Assembly (NCBI RefSeq): GCF_000158955.1 | Contig: NZ_GG657757.1 | Location: forward strand, 5,910,692-5,974,691 | Length of the DNA stretch: 64,000 bases | Direction of reading: 5' to 3' | DNA from: Streptomyces viridochromogenes DSM 40736 | Lineage (GTDB): Bacteria > Actinomycetota > Actinomycetes > Streptomycetales > Streptomycetaceae | Shown here: positions 8,469-17,608 of the stretch, piece by piece | How positions within the stretch are numbered: position 1 is the stretch's first letter | Layout: each line of letters opens with the position of its first letter | Position numbers and translations under genes: made by a program | The notes under the pieces: generated by a model | What the model was told of the DNA's origin: nothing | Database searches by the model: none | What the model saw: the letters and a program-made list of their open reading frames with translations, nothing else

Positions 8469-9746
8469 GTGACGAACGCACCCGAGATCGAGGACCTGCT
8501 GCGCCGGAACGCGCCGCAGGTCCTCGGCGCGCTGGTCAGACGGTACGGCCACTTCGACACCGCCGAGGACGCCGTACAGGAGGCGCTCCTCGCAGCGGCC
8601 GGGCAGTGGCCCGGGGCAGGCGTGCCCGCCAATCCGCGCGGCTGGCTGATCAAGGTGGCCTCACGCCGGCTGATCGACGCCCTGCGCGGCGAGCGCGCCC
8701 GGCGGCAGCGCGAGGAACGGGCCGCGGCTCTCACACCCCGCGACGCCTTCATCGCCCCGCCGCCCGGCGAGCGGGCACCCCGCGACGACGACACCTTGTC
8801 GCTGCTCTTCCTGTGCTGCCATCCCGACCTGACGCCGACCGCGCAGATCGCGCTCACGCTGCGTGCCGTCGGTGGTCTGACCACAGCGGAGATCGCCCGC
8901 GCGTACCTGGTGCCGGAGGCGACGATGGCGCAGCGCATAAGCCGGGCCAAGCAGAAGGTGCGGGGCGTGCGGTTCGGCCGCCCGGACCGGTGGGAGCAGC
9001 GGCTGCCGTCCGTCCTGCAGACCCTCTACCTGATCTTCAACGAGGGCTACACGGCCACCTCCGGCGCCGCGCTCCAGCGCCGCGACCTGGCGGGCGAGGC
9101 CGTACGCCTGACCCGCACTGTTCACCGGCTGCTCCCCGACGACTGTGAGGTGGCCGGCCTGCTCGCGCTGCTGCTGCTCACCGACGCCCGCCGCGACGCG
9201 CGCAGCGGACCGCACGGCGAGCTGGTCCCCCTCGACGAGCAGGACCGCGACCGCTGGGACAAGGCAGCGATCGAGGAGGGCGTCGCGCTGATCACCCGGG
9301 CGCTCTCCCGGGGCCGCCCCGGGCCGTACCAGCTCCGTGCCGCGATCGCCGCCGTCCATGACGAGGCGCCCTCGTCGGAGGAGACGGACTGGACCGAGAT
9401 CCTGGGCCTGTACGACGTCCTCGTCGGCCTGGTGCCCGGCCCGGTCGAGCGCCTCAACCGCGCGGTCGCCGTCGCCATGGTGCGGGGCCCACGCGCGGGC
9501 CTGGCCGAACTGGACGCCTTGGCGGGCGAGTTCACCGGCCACCGCCTGGACGCCGTACGAGGTCACCTCCTGGAGCGCGCGGGCGAACCCCAAGCCGCCC
9601 GTGCCGCCTACGAGTCGGCGGCGGCGCGGACCCTCAGCCTGCCCGAGCAGCGCTATCTCCAGGAGCGCGCGGCCCGGTTGGGGGACCAGAGGGCGTCCGA
9701 GCCGCGCAGCCGGCCCGACTCCGGGTCCCGGTCGGTCAGGCAGTAG
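8469..9746 (+). CDS. ECF-type RNA polymerase sigma factor, ECF42-like with C-terminal extension
   Basis: A 425-residue sigma factor. Region 2 is in the first ~80 residues (YGHFDTAEDAVQEALLAA ... NPRGWLIKVASRRLIDALR), region 4 at about 115-165 (LTLRAVGGLTTAEIARAYLVPEATMAQRISRAKQKVR), and the rest is the long helical, TPR-like C-terminal domain of the ECF42 group (RLNRAVAVAMVRGPRAGLAELDAL). It starts with GTG at 8469. The last ~15 residues (from about SEPRS) are antisense to the remnant of a VOC protein and may not be ancestral. Together with the upstream YciI protein it forms a typical pair. Confidence 0.9.
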   Translation: MTNAPEIEDLLRRNAPQVLGALVRRYGHFDTAEDAVQEALLAAAGQWPGAGVPANPRGWLIKVASRRLIDALRGERARRQREERAAALTPRDAFIAPPPGERAPRDDDTLSLLFLCCHPDLTPTAQIALTLRAVGGLTTAEIARAYLVPEATMAQRISRAKQKVRGVRFGRPDRWEQRLPSVLQTLYLIFNEGYTATSGAALQRRDLAGEAVRLTRTVHRLLPDDCEVAGLLALLLLTDARRDARSGPHGELVPLDEQDRDRWDKAAIEEGVALITRALSRGRPGPYQLRAAIAAVHDEAPSSEETDWTEILGLYDVLVGLVPGPVERLNRAVAVAMVRGPRAGLAELDALAGEFTGHRLDAVRGHLLERAGEPQAARAAYESAAARTLSLPEQRYLQERAARLGDQRASEPRSRPDSGSRSVRQ

Positions 9747-9822
9747 GTGCGGCCCGCCGGGTCGCGCATCACCGTCCAGCCGGAGAAACCGGCGACGAAC
9801 GCGGCCCCGAGTCCCTCGTGCC
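9690..9822 (-). pseudogene. VOC (glyoxalase-like) protein C-terminal remnant
   Basis: On the minus strand the reading AAFVAGFSGWTVMRDPAGR followed by TYCLTDRDPESG is typical of the C-terminal end of VOC/glyoxalase-like proteins in Streptomyces. Upstream of it (from about 9822) the frame runs antisense into a phosphate-transporter fragment, so the N-terminal part is gone. It overlaps the 3' end of the sigma gene in antisense. Identification rests on the final ~40 residues, so confidence is moderate. Confidence 0.55.
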
Positions 9823-9830
9823 GCGCCCGC

Positions 9831-10160
9831 GTCACGGGCAGCATCCTCGGTGCCGGCCTCGGCCGCAGGCTCGCGGAGGTCCGCTGGGGCGTCGCGGGGC
9901 GGATGGCGGCCGCGTGGCTGATCACGCTGCCCGCCGCCGCGCTGGTGGGCGGCCCGGCCGCGAGCGTCGTGCGGGGCGGCGGTGACCTCGGTACGGCGGT
10001 CGTCGCCCTGGTAGGTGTGGCCCTCGCCGCCGGCCTCGTGGCCGTCTCGCGCCGCAACCCGGTGGACGCGCACAACGTCAACGACGCGTACGACGTCAAC
10101 GACGCGCACCAGGTCACCATCCGCACCGAGCAGCCGGCCAAGGTCGGCGCGGCCGCCTGA
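9831..10160 (+). pseudogene. Truncated PiT family inorganic phosphate transporter (C-terminal ~110 residues)
   Basis: The reading VTGSILGAGLGRRLAEVRWG, then MAAAWLITLPAAALVGG, then SRRNPVDAHNVND is the C-terminal end of the low-affinity phosphate/metal symporter PiT of Streptomyces. The roughly 300 N-terminal residues are missing; upstream sequence is instead a VOC remnant on the other strand. The 3' end is intact and followed by the small membrane protein gene that normally accompanies pit. It cannot make a functional transporter. An ATG-initiated frame from 9747 exists but its first ~28 residues are antisense VOC sequence. Confidence 0.8.
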
Positions 10161-10176
10161 ACGAAGGGGAGTCGGC

Positions 10177-10437
10177 ATGCATCTGAACTGGACCGCGCTC
10201 GGCGAGGGCACCGCGGTGAGCGTCGGCGCCACCGTCGCCGTGGTCGTCGTCTTCACCCTCGGCGTCCTCGGCCTCGCCCGATCGGGGGGCGCCCGCACAG
10301 CCGAGGGCGGCACCTCCGCCCCTGAACGCCGGGGCGACACGCACGCTCTCGGGCTCGCCCAGGCCGTCCTGTGCTTCCTCGGCTGCGCGGCCGTGGTGGC
10401 GTACGGGATCTACCTGATCGTGCCCCGGTTCCACTGA
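10177..10437 (+). CDS. Small membrane protein, usual partner of PiT phosphate transporter
   Basis: An 86-residue protein with two membrane segments (about 14-34 and 62-82) separated by a polar loop. Genes of this shape follow pit genes in Streptomyces; here only the 3' end of pit remains, so this one is orphaned. ACGAAGGGGAG precedes the ATG. Function unknown. Confidence 0.7.
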   Translation: MHLNWTALGEGTAVSVGATVAVVVVFTLGVLGLARSGGARTAEGGTSAPERRGDTHALGLAQAVLCFLGCAAVVAYGIYLIVPRFH

Positions 10438-10468
10438 TCACGGCCCACGACTGATCACGACCATGATG

Positions 10469-10504
10469 AAGGGGCCCGGCCGGGACTGCCCGGCCGGGCC
10501 CCTT
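10469..10504. terminator. Bidirectional terminator between the PiT partner and sodN
   Basis: AAGGGGCCCGGCCGGG, loop ACTG, then the exact complement: a 16-bp perfect stem between two convergent genes. It can terminate both. On the sodN side it forms the end of the 3' untranslated region. Confidence 0.8.
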
Positions 10505-10520
10505 CGGGTGCCCATGGACT

Positions 10521-10916
10521 TCAGGCCTTCTTGGTCTCCCAGAAGATCTTGTCGATCTGGGCGATGTAGTCCAGCGCCTTCTGGCCGGTCGCCGGGTCGG
10601 TCGACCCCTTGGCGGCCGAGAGGGCCTTCAGGGTGTCGTTGACCAGCTGGTGCAGCTCCGGGTACTTCTCGAAGTGCGGGGGCTTGAAGTAGTCGCTCCA
10701 GAGCACCGAGACGTGGTGCTTCGCGAGCTCGGCGCGCTGCTCCTTGATGACGGTGGCGCGCGCCTGGAAGTGCGGGTCGTCGTTGCCGGCCATCTTCTCC
10801 TGGACAGCCTTGACCGACTCCGCCTCGATGCGGGCCTGGGCAGGGTCGTACACACCGCAGGGCAGGTCGCAGTGCGCGCTGACCTTGACCTTGGGGGCAA
10901 ACAGGCGGGAAAGCAT
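10521..10916 (-). CDS. sodN: Nickel superoxide dismutase
   Basis: A 131-residue precursor of the homohexameric Ni-containing superoxide dismutase, which disproportionates superoxide in the cytoplasm. The first 14 residues (MLSRLFAPKVKVSA) are a propeptide; after cleavage His becomes the new N-terminus of the nickel hook HCDLPCGVYDP, in which the terminal His, Cys2 and Cys6 ligate nickel. The protease gene for this cleavage is divergent 145 bases away. In S. coelicolor sodN expression depends on nickel, and its 3' end yields a small RNA against sodF (established knowledge); the equivalent here would lie at about 10440-10520. Confidence 0.97.
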   Translation of the reverse strand: MLSRLFAPKVKVSAHCDLPCGVYDPAQARIEAESVKAVQEKMAGNDDPHFQARATVIKEQRAELAKHHVSVLWSDYFKPPHFEKYPELHQLVNDTLKALSAAKGSTDPATGQKALDYIAQIDKIFWETKKA

Positions 10917-11061
10917 GGAGCATTCCTTCCTCGTGATCGTCTTCTCACAGGGGACATTACTCCGTGGAGGAGGGGTTTTAGCGAGTGCCCCCTTGGGCTT
11001 AGGACAAAAGTCCGGGGTGAGACTGAGACTGGTGGAGGAAGAACCGGGGAGGTGCCGGGTG

Positions 11062-11496
11062 ATGCCGGAGCTGTCGCAGGAGTCCGATCGGGGGAGGCCT
11101 GCCCCGCCCTTCGGGGTGGCCGAGGTGACCGGGCCGTCCATGGTGCCCACGCTGTACCACGGGGACCGGCTCCTGGTGCACTACGGAGCCCGGATCAAGC
11201 CGGGCGACGTCATCGTGCTGCGGCACCCCTTCCAGCAGGACCTCCTGGTCGTCAAGCGGATCGCCGAGCGGCGCGAGACCGGCTGGTGGGTGCTCGGGGA
11301 CAACGCGTACGCGGGTGGCGACAGCACCGACTACGGCGTCGTGCCCGACGACCTGGTGCTGGGGAGGGTCCGGTTCCGCTACCGGCCGCTCAGGCCCGGC
11401 CGCCGTTCGCCCTGGGCGCTGCTGGGCTGGGCGCTGTCCGCCGCCAGGCCCGTGCTGTCGGGCCGGGCCGTCTCCAGGCGCTTGCGGGCGCGGTAG
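11062..11496 (+). CDS. sodX: Nickel-type superoxide dismutase maturation protease
   Basis: A 144-residue S26 (signal peptidase I-like) protease that removes the SodN propeptide. Catalytic Ser26 is in GPSMVPTL and the general-base Lys65 in VVKRIAE; GDNAYAGGDSTDYG is the conserved box E. No membrane anchor is evident, fitting a cytoplasmic target. The ATG at 11062 has GGGGAGG upstream. It is divergent from sodN. Its last 118 bases overlap in antisense the 3' end of the CGNR gene. Confidence 0.93.
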   Translation: MPELSQESDRGRPAPPFGVAEVTGPSMVPTLYHGDRLLVHYGARIKPGDVIVLRHPFQQDLLVVKRIAERRETGWWVLGDNAYAGGDSTDYGVVPDDLVLGRVRFRYRPLRPGRRSPWALLGWALSAARPVLSGRAVSRRLRAR

Positions 11497-12029
11497 GCCG
11501 CCACGTTGGCGCGGGTCGCGCAGCGGTCGGAGCAGTAGCGCCGGGAGCGGTTGGTGGAGGTGTCGAGGTAGGCGTTGCGGCAGGGCGCGGCCTCGCACAG
11601 GCCGAGCCGGTCCACGCCGTACTCCGTCAGGTGGAACGCCAGGCCCATCGCCGCGATCGCCGCATAGCCAGCCGTCGCGTTGGACGGGTGGTCCGCCAGG
11701 TGCATGTGCCACAGCGGACGGCCGTCGTCGTCACGGAAGTCGTGCCCGGAGATCTGCGGGCTCACCGGGAACTCCAGCAGCAGGGAGTTCAGCAGGTCGA
11801 CGGCGAGCGTCTCGTCGCCCGCGTCGGCCGCCTCGAAGACCGCGCGCAGCCGGGCCCGGACCGAGCGGAAGCGCGTGACGTCCGCGTCGGTGGCGCGCCG
11901 GGCCGCCGGCTGGTTGGCGCCGAACAGCTCGCGGACGGCCTCGACCGACGTCAGCGTGTCCTTGCCCCGGGCCGGTTCCTCGGTGTTGACGAGACGCACG
12001 GCGTAGTCCGAGTAATAGGCCAGTTCCAC
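11379..12029 (-). CDS. CGNR zinc-finger transcriptional regulator
   Basis: A 216-residue protein of the ABATE/CGNR family. The N-terminal ABATE domain (YYSDYAVRLVNTEEPARGKD) is predicted to bind ligand and the C-terminal zinc finger (LGLCEAAPCRNAYLD ... RRYCSDRCATRANVAAYRARK) to bind DNA; the usual CGNR tetrad reads CATR here. The last ~39 residues after the finger are Ser/Pro/Arg rich and are encoded opposite the 3' end of sodX. Target genes are unknown. Confidence 0.85.
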   Translation of the reverse strand: MELAYYSDYAVRLVNTEEPARGKDTLTSVEAVRELFGANQPAARRATDADVTRFRSVRARLRAVFEAADAGDETLAVDLLNSLLLEFPVSPQISGHDFRDDDGRPLWHMHLADHPSNATAGYAAIAAMGLAFHLTEYGVDRLGLCEAAPCRNAYLDTSTNRSRRYCSDRCATRANVAAYRARKRLETARPDSTGLAADSAQPSSAQGERRPGLSGR

Positions 12030-12116
12030 TTGTAGTCCTTACGGAGGGGCTTTATGGTCGTGAGCGCGGTTGTAACAGCTGATGGTGCTTACAGGGTATT
12101 ACGAGGGACGCGCTCG

Positions 12117-12667
12117 ATGACGGACGCCGACACCACCACGGCCACCACCGACTGGCACGCCTGGCAGGAGAGCTGGGACCGGCAGCAGGAGTGGTACATG
12201 CCCGACCGCGAGATGCGGTTCCAGATCATGCTCGGTGGGGGTCCCCCGCTCCTCGCCATCGCGCAGGGCACCTTCGCGGACGACGATCGGGTCGGCTTCG
12301 TCACTGCCGACCTCAAGGCCCCCGACTGGCCGGCGAAGCTGCCCCACGACTCGTAACGAACGCGGACCACATGATCGACGAGACGACGCCAAGGATCAAC
12401 GCGGCCGAGCGCGCCCTGCGCCATGCCCGTATGGATCAGGCCAAGCGGGACGGCGCCCTCGACTGGTCCGAATGGTGGCAGCTCGCCGCCAAGGACCAGG
12501 TTCTCGCGGAGCCCACGGCCCGGCGCTGCGAGATCTACGGCGAGCACGCCGACGGCGACGTGCCCTCGGCGGCGTGGCACGCGCGCGTGCTGCGCGAGAA
12601 GGGCTTCGGGGAGGCCAGGCCGGTGTGGTGCTAGCCCTCCGACACCCTTCTGCTCGCCGTGAGGTGA
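12117..12667 (+). pseudogene. Class I SAM-dependent methyltransferase pseudogene
   Basis: Fragments of one methyltransferase lie in order. The first (12117-12356) reads WHAWQESWDRQQEWYMPDRE, then jumps to LLAIAQGTFADDDRVGFVTADLKAPDW. The second resumes in another frame at about 12359 (NADHMIDETTPRINAAERA ... GEARPVWC). The piece with the glycine-rich SAM motif and the piece with the catalytic-core strands are missing, so two internal deletions are inferred. A TAG at 12632-12634 replaces what should be a Ser codon, after which PSDTLLLAVR and a stop at 12667 complete the family C-terminus. The gene is dead. Short ORFs within it should not be annotated as proteins. Confidence 0.85.
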
Positions 12668-12681
12668 CCGGGCGCGGACGT

Positions 12682-12721
12682 GCGAAGGGGGCGGTACGGA
12701 ACTCCGTACCGCCCCCTTCGC
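12682..12721. terminator. Bidirectional terminator, 18-bp stem
   Basis: GCGAAGGGGGCGGTACGG, loop AACT, then its complement ending at 12721. The hairpin separates the methyltransferase remnant from the convergent amino acid transporter operon. Confidence 0.8.
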
Positions 12722-12731
12722 GTGTGTGCGC

Positions 12732-13493
12732 TCAGAGCACCTTGGACAGGAACGACTTCGTCCGCTCGTGTTGCGGGTTCGTCAGCACCTCGCGCGGGTG
12801 ACCGGATTCGACCACCACACCGCCGTCCATGAAGACCAGGCTGTCGCCCACCTCGCGGGCGAAGCCCATCTCGTGGGTGACGACGACCATCGTCATACCG
12901 GACTCGGCCAGGTCGCGCATGACGTCCAGGACGTCACCGACCAGCTCCGGGTCGAGCGCCGAGGTCGGCTCGTCGAACAGCATCAGCTTCGGGTCCATGG
13001 CGAGGGCCCGCGCGATGGCGACCCGCTGCTGCTGGCCGCCGGAGAGCTGAGAGGGGTAGTTGCCCGCCTTGTCGGCCAGACCCACCCGGTCCAGGAGCTC
13101 CTGGGCGCGCGAGCGGGCCTGGCTCTTGCTCACGCCCTTGACCTGGACCGGTGCCTCCATGACGTTCTCGACGGCCGTCATGTGCGGGAACAGGTTGAAG
13201 CGCTGGAAGACCATGCCGATGTCCCGGCGCTTGACGGCGACCTCGCTGTCCTTCAGCTCGTAGAGCTTGTCGCCCTTCTGGCGGTAGCCGACCAGCTCGC
13301 CGTCGACGTACAGGCGGCCGGCGTTGATCTTCTCCAGGTGGTTGATGCACCTGAGGAAGGTGGACTTGCCGGAGCCGGAGGGGCCGATGAGGCAGAACAC
13401 CTCGCCGGACTTCACCTCCAGGTCGATGCCCTTGAGGACCTCTACGGGGCCGAAGGACTTGTGGACGCCCTCGGCCTTGACCATGGCGTTCAT
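12732..13493 (-). CDS. Polar amino acid ABC transporter ATP-binding protein
   Basis: A 253-residue ABC ATPase of the GlnQ/GluA type energising amino acid uptake. Walker A is GPSGSGKST (about 38-46), signature LSGGQQQR, Walker B LMLFDEPTSALDP, and the H-loop VVVTHEMGFA. The start overlaps the permease stop by 4 bases (translational coupling), and it is last in the order binding protein - permease - ATPase. A second ATG three codons in (MVKAEG) is an alternative start. Confidence 0.95.
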   Translation of the reverse strand: MNAMVKAEGVHKSFGPVEVLKGIDLEVKSGEVFCLIGPSGSGKSTFLRCINHLEKINAGRLYVDGELVGYRQKGDKLYELKDSEVAVKRRDIGMVFQRFNLFPHMTAVENVMEAPVQVKGVSKSQARSRAQELLDRVGLADKAGNYPSQLSGGQQQRVAIARALAMDPKLMLFDEPTSALDPELVGDVLDVMRDLAESGMTMVVVTHEMGFAREVGDSLVFMDGGVVVESGHPREVLTNPQHERTKSFLSKVL

Positions 13494-14437
13494 GCGGTGC
13501 CTCCCGTCGAGGCCGAGCGGTTGGACAGGGACAGCACGTTCGCCTTGATCTTCTGGAACGGCGTGGCCGGGAGCGACCGGCTCGAACCACGCGCGTAGTA
13601 CCGCTCAAGGTAGTACTGGCCGACGCTGAAGACCGAGGTCAGCAGCAGGTACCAGGACGCCGCCAGGAACAGCATCTCGGCGGGGGCGCCGGAGGTCTGG
13701 CCGATGTCCTGGGCCGCGCGGAGCAGCTCGGGGTACTGGACGACCGAGACCAGCGAGGTCGTCTTCAGCATGTTGATGACCTCGTTGCCCGTCGGCGGCA
13801 CGATCACGCGCATCGCCTGCGGGATGACGATCCGGCGCAGCGTCTTGGCGTGGCTCATGCCCAGCGCGTGCGACGCCTCGGTCTGGCCCTCGTCGACCGA
13901 GAGAAGACCGGCCCGGCAGATCTCCGCCATGTAGGCGGCCTCGTTGAGACCGAGGCCCAGCAGCGCCGTCAGGAACGGGGTCATGAAGTCCGACCACTCG
14001 TCCTTGTAGAGCGGCCCGAGGTTGATGTACTCGAAGACCAGGCCCAGGTTGAACCAGACGATCAGCTGCACCAGGACCGGGGTGCCGCGGAAGAACCAGA
14101 TGTAGAACCACGCGATCGACGAGGTCACCGGGTTCTTCGAGAGGCGCATCACGGCGAGCAGGACGCCGCCGACGATGCCGATCGCCATGGACAGGACGGT
14201 CAGCAGGAGCGTCTTGCCCACGCCGTCCAGGATGCGGTCGTCGAAGAAGTAGTCCGGGATCGCGCCCCAGTTGATCTTGCCCTGGGAGAACGCGTAGACG
14301 ATGCCGCCCAGCAGGGCGAGCGTGACGACGGCGGAGACGTACCGCCCGTAGTGCCGGACAGGGATGGCCTTGATGGCCTCCGGTCCGCTCGGGGGTGTGT
14401 CGGCCGGGCCCGACGTCTTGTCGATGTCAACAGTCAC
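13490..14437 (-). CDS. Polar amino acid ABC transporter permease
   Basis: A 315-residue HisM/GlnP-type permease. After a ~30-residue polar N-terminus come about five to six membrane segments and the EAA loop (YMAEICRAGLLSVDEGQTEASHALGMSHAKTLRRIVIPQAMRVIVPP) that contacts the ATPase. A single permease gene suggests a homodimer. It lies 32 bases after the binding-protein gene and overlaps the ATPase gene by 4. Confidence 0.95.
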   Translation of the reverse strand: MTVDIDKTSGPADTPPSGPEAIKAIPVRHYGRYVSAVVTLALLGGIVYAFSQGKINWGAIPDYFFDDRILDGVGKTLLLTVLSMAIGIVGGVLLAVMRLSKNPVTSSIAWFYIWFFRGTPVLVQLIVWFNLGLVFEYINLGPLYKDEWSDFMTPFLTALLGLGLNEAAYMAEICRAGLLSVDEGQTEASHALGMSHAKTLRRIVIPQAMRVIVPPTGNEVINMLKTTSLVSVVQYPELLRAAQDIGQTSGAPAEMLFLAASWYLLLTSVFSVGQYYLERYYARGSSRSLPATPFQKIKANVLSLSNRSASTGGTA

Positions 14438-14469
14438 GGGTGTTGCCTTTCAGTGCCGCTAGGGCGCGG

Positions 14470-15423
14470 TCACTTGCCGCCGTTGATGGTGGCCTGCTGC
14501 ACGGAGCCGTCGGTGACGCCCCACTTCTTCATGATCTTCTCGTACTCGCCGCTCTTGATGACGGCGTCCAGCGCGGCCTTCAGGGCGTCACGGAGCTGCG
14601 TCTGGTTCTTGGCGACGGCGATGCCGTACGGAGCGGCCTCGACCTGCTCGCCGACCAGCTGGAAGTCCTTGCCGCCACCGGAGGTCTTCACCGCGTACGC
14701 GGCGACCGGGAAGTCGGACGAGCCGGCGGCCGCGCCACCCGCGCGCAGACGGGTCTGGGCCTGCTGGTCGTTGTCGAAAGCCTCGATGGCGATCTTCTTG
14801 CCGGCCGGGCACTTCTTCGACTCGGCCTTGGCGAGGTCCTCGGAGACCGTGCCGCGCTGCAGCACGATCTTCTTGCCGCACAGGTCCGACCAGGTCTTGA
14901 TGCCCTGGTCGTCACCCTTCTTGGTGTAGATCGAGACACCGGCGGTGAAGTAGTCCACGAAGTCGACGCCCTCACCGACCTTCTTGCCGGTGTCGGAGTC
15001 GATGCCCTCCTGGCGGTCCTTGGTGTCGGTCATCGCGGACATGGCGATGTCGTACCGCTTGGAGCGCAGACCCGTGATCAGCGTGTCGAAGGTGCCGTTC
15101 TCGAACTGGAAGTCGACCCCGAGCTGCTTGCCCATGGCGGCGGCGAGATCCGGGTCGATGCCGACCGTCTTGCCCGAGTTGTCCTTGAACTCGACCGGGG
15201 CGTACGCGATGTCGGAACCGACCTTGACGACACCCTTGTCGCGGATCGACTTCGGCAGCTTGTCGGCGAGCGGCGCCGAGGACGCGGAGCCGCCTTCCGA
15301 GGTGCCGCCCTCGGTCTGGTCACCGCATCCGGTGAGTATCAGCGCGCCTGCGACCGCGATCGCACCGACCGCTGCTAGCCGGGAGTGCGCGGCGGTCGTA
15401 CGACGGGTGGAGCTTGCGGTCAT
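14470..15423 (-). CDS. Amino acid ABC transporter substrate-binding lipoprotein
   Basis: A 317-residue extracytoplasmic binding protein of family 3 (glutamate/glutamine/other polar amino acids). The signal peptide ends in the lipobox LTGC with Cys33 as the lipidated residue, followed by a Gly/Ser-rich linker. VVKVGSDIAYAPVEFKD and FDTLITGLRSKRYDIAMSAMTDTKDR are family motifs. The ATG at 15423 follows GGAGGA. It is the first gene of the transporter operon. Ligand class is secure; the exact amino acid is not. Confidence 0.95.
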   Translation of the reverse strand: MTASSTRRTTAAHSRLAAVGAIAVAGALILTGCGDQTEGGTSEGGSASSAPLADKLPKSIRDKGVVKVGSDIAYAPVEFKDNSGKTVGIDPDLAAAMGKQLGVDFQFENGTFDTLITGLRSKRYDIAMSAMTDTKDRQEGIDSDTGKKVGEGVDFVDYFTAGVSIYTKKGDDQGIKTWSDLCGKKIVLQRGTVSEDLAKAESKKCPAGKKIAIEAFDNDQQAQTRLRAGGAAAGSSDFPVAAYAVKTSGGGKDFQLVGEQVEAAPYGIAVAKNQTQLRDALKAALDAVIKSGEYEKIMKKWGVTDGSVQQATINGGK

Positions 15424-16018
15424 GGTGGGTTCCTCCGGCGGATGGGTGGAGTTGCCGATGGGGCGAGGCGCAGCCGATGGGTTCGGCGGTGCCTGGGTCG
15501 ACGGGGGCACGTGTCTTCGACTGTCGCGACCTCGTGTGATTACGGCATCTTGCCATTCGGACTGCGCCATTCTGGGGGCCAGCCATGTCAAAATCGGATA
15601 ACGGGCGATCCCCGAACCGCACCACTCCGGTACATCACGGCCGGACCTTCTATAGGAATGCTTCCTTCCGGCCGGAAGATCTTCGGTGAATCCCGCGATT
15701 TCGGGACGCAGGCCGAAGACTTTGCGGCCACTTGAGTGGTCGTCGACGGTTTGTCCAGGTCTTGTCCTGAAATTAAACGAAGAGTCAGGGCACCGGCATG
15801 TGACCTTCGCGTTATGGACTCGTCGTTCGCTCGGTCCGTCCGGTAAGAAGGATGTTTACACCCCTCATCCGGGGCTCAGGGCGCGTGTGCGGCGCGCCCG
15901 TCGCGCATGCGCCCGTACGTATCCCGTACACAGCACCATCAGGGCCTTGCGCGGTCCCGCCCACCCTCACCAGGAGTGGCAACCCTCGAACCAATGAAGA
16001 TTTAAGGGGTAAAACGAA
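15424..16018. other. 595-base divergent intergenic region with a palindrome
   Basis: This gap separates the divergent amino acid transporter and malic enzyme genes and holds promoters for both. CTTCCGGCCGGAAG at 15665-15678 is a perfect 14-bp palindrome. TTGACA on the minus strand at 15591-15586 is a possible -35 for the transporter, but no good -10 follows at standard spacing. The stretch 15770-15870 is less GC-rich. I see no credible ORF. Confidence 0.45.
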
Positions 16019-17251
<1,233 letters not shown>

Positions 17252-17367
17252 CGCCGTTGGTGCGTGGGGAGGTGGCCCTGCCCGGGTGGGCGGGGCCATT
17301 TCTTTGCCTGCGGCGGCTGTGGCCGCTTCTTTGTCTGCGGAGGGCTGTGGCCGCCTGACGCCGGGGG

Positions 17368-17608
17368 GTGGGTCGGGGCCGCGCCGGGGGGTGTCCGTCC
17401 TCGGAACGGCGCGACCAGGTCACCTACCGGCTGACTGGCGTTACACGCGCCGCCCGCTGCGGGCGGACACCCCCCGACACGGCCCCTTCTCGCCGTTGGC
17501 GGCTGCGGGCGCGTCGTGACCCCGTCCAGCCGCCCTAGCTGCGGGCAGTCGTGCCGCTGGGGCGATGGGGGTCCCCTCTGCTCGAGCGAAGCCGAGAGGT
17601 TTGGGGGA
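17368..17608. repeat. Dispersed Streptomyces-type intergenic repeat, copy A (long hairpin form)
   Basis: Within the 484-base gap 17252-17735 lies a mosaic repeat. Its first arm ends GGGGGGTGTCCG (17386-17397) and the inverted arm starts CGGACACCCCCC (17463-17474), so the region can fold into a long hairpin. A 25-base block (17373-17397) and a 31-base block (17534-17564) recur identically at 49631-49655 and 49681-49711. A further segment, 17566-17608, around CTCGAGCGAAGCCGAGAG is, from memory, common between Streptomyces genes and forms its own stem. No protein-coding potential is seen. Confidence 0.75.

Noticed and set aside
7019..8950. A 643-codon minus-strand open frame
   Set aside because: It crosses four well-supported plus-strand genes and the TetR/reductase operator; no family motifs.
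9747..10160. An intact 137-codon gene for a small membrane protein
   Set aside because: Its first ~28 codons are antisense VOC remnant and the rest is the C-terminus of a PiT transporter, so it is a pseudogene frame.
12117..12356. An intact 79-residue hypothetical protein
   Set aside because: It is the decayed first half of a methyltransferase whose other block lies downstream.
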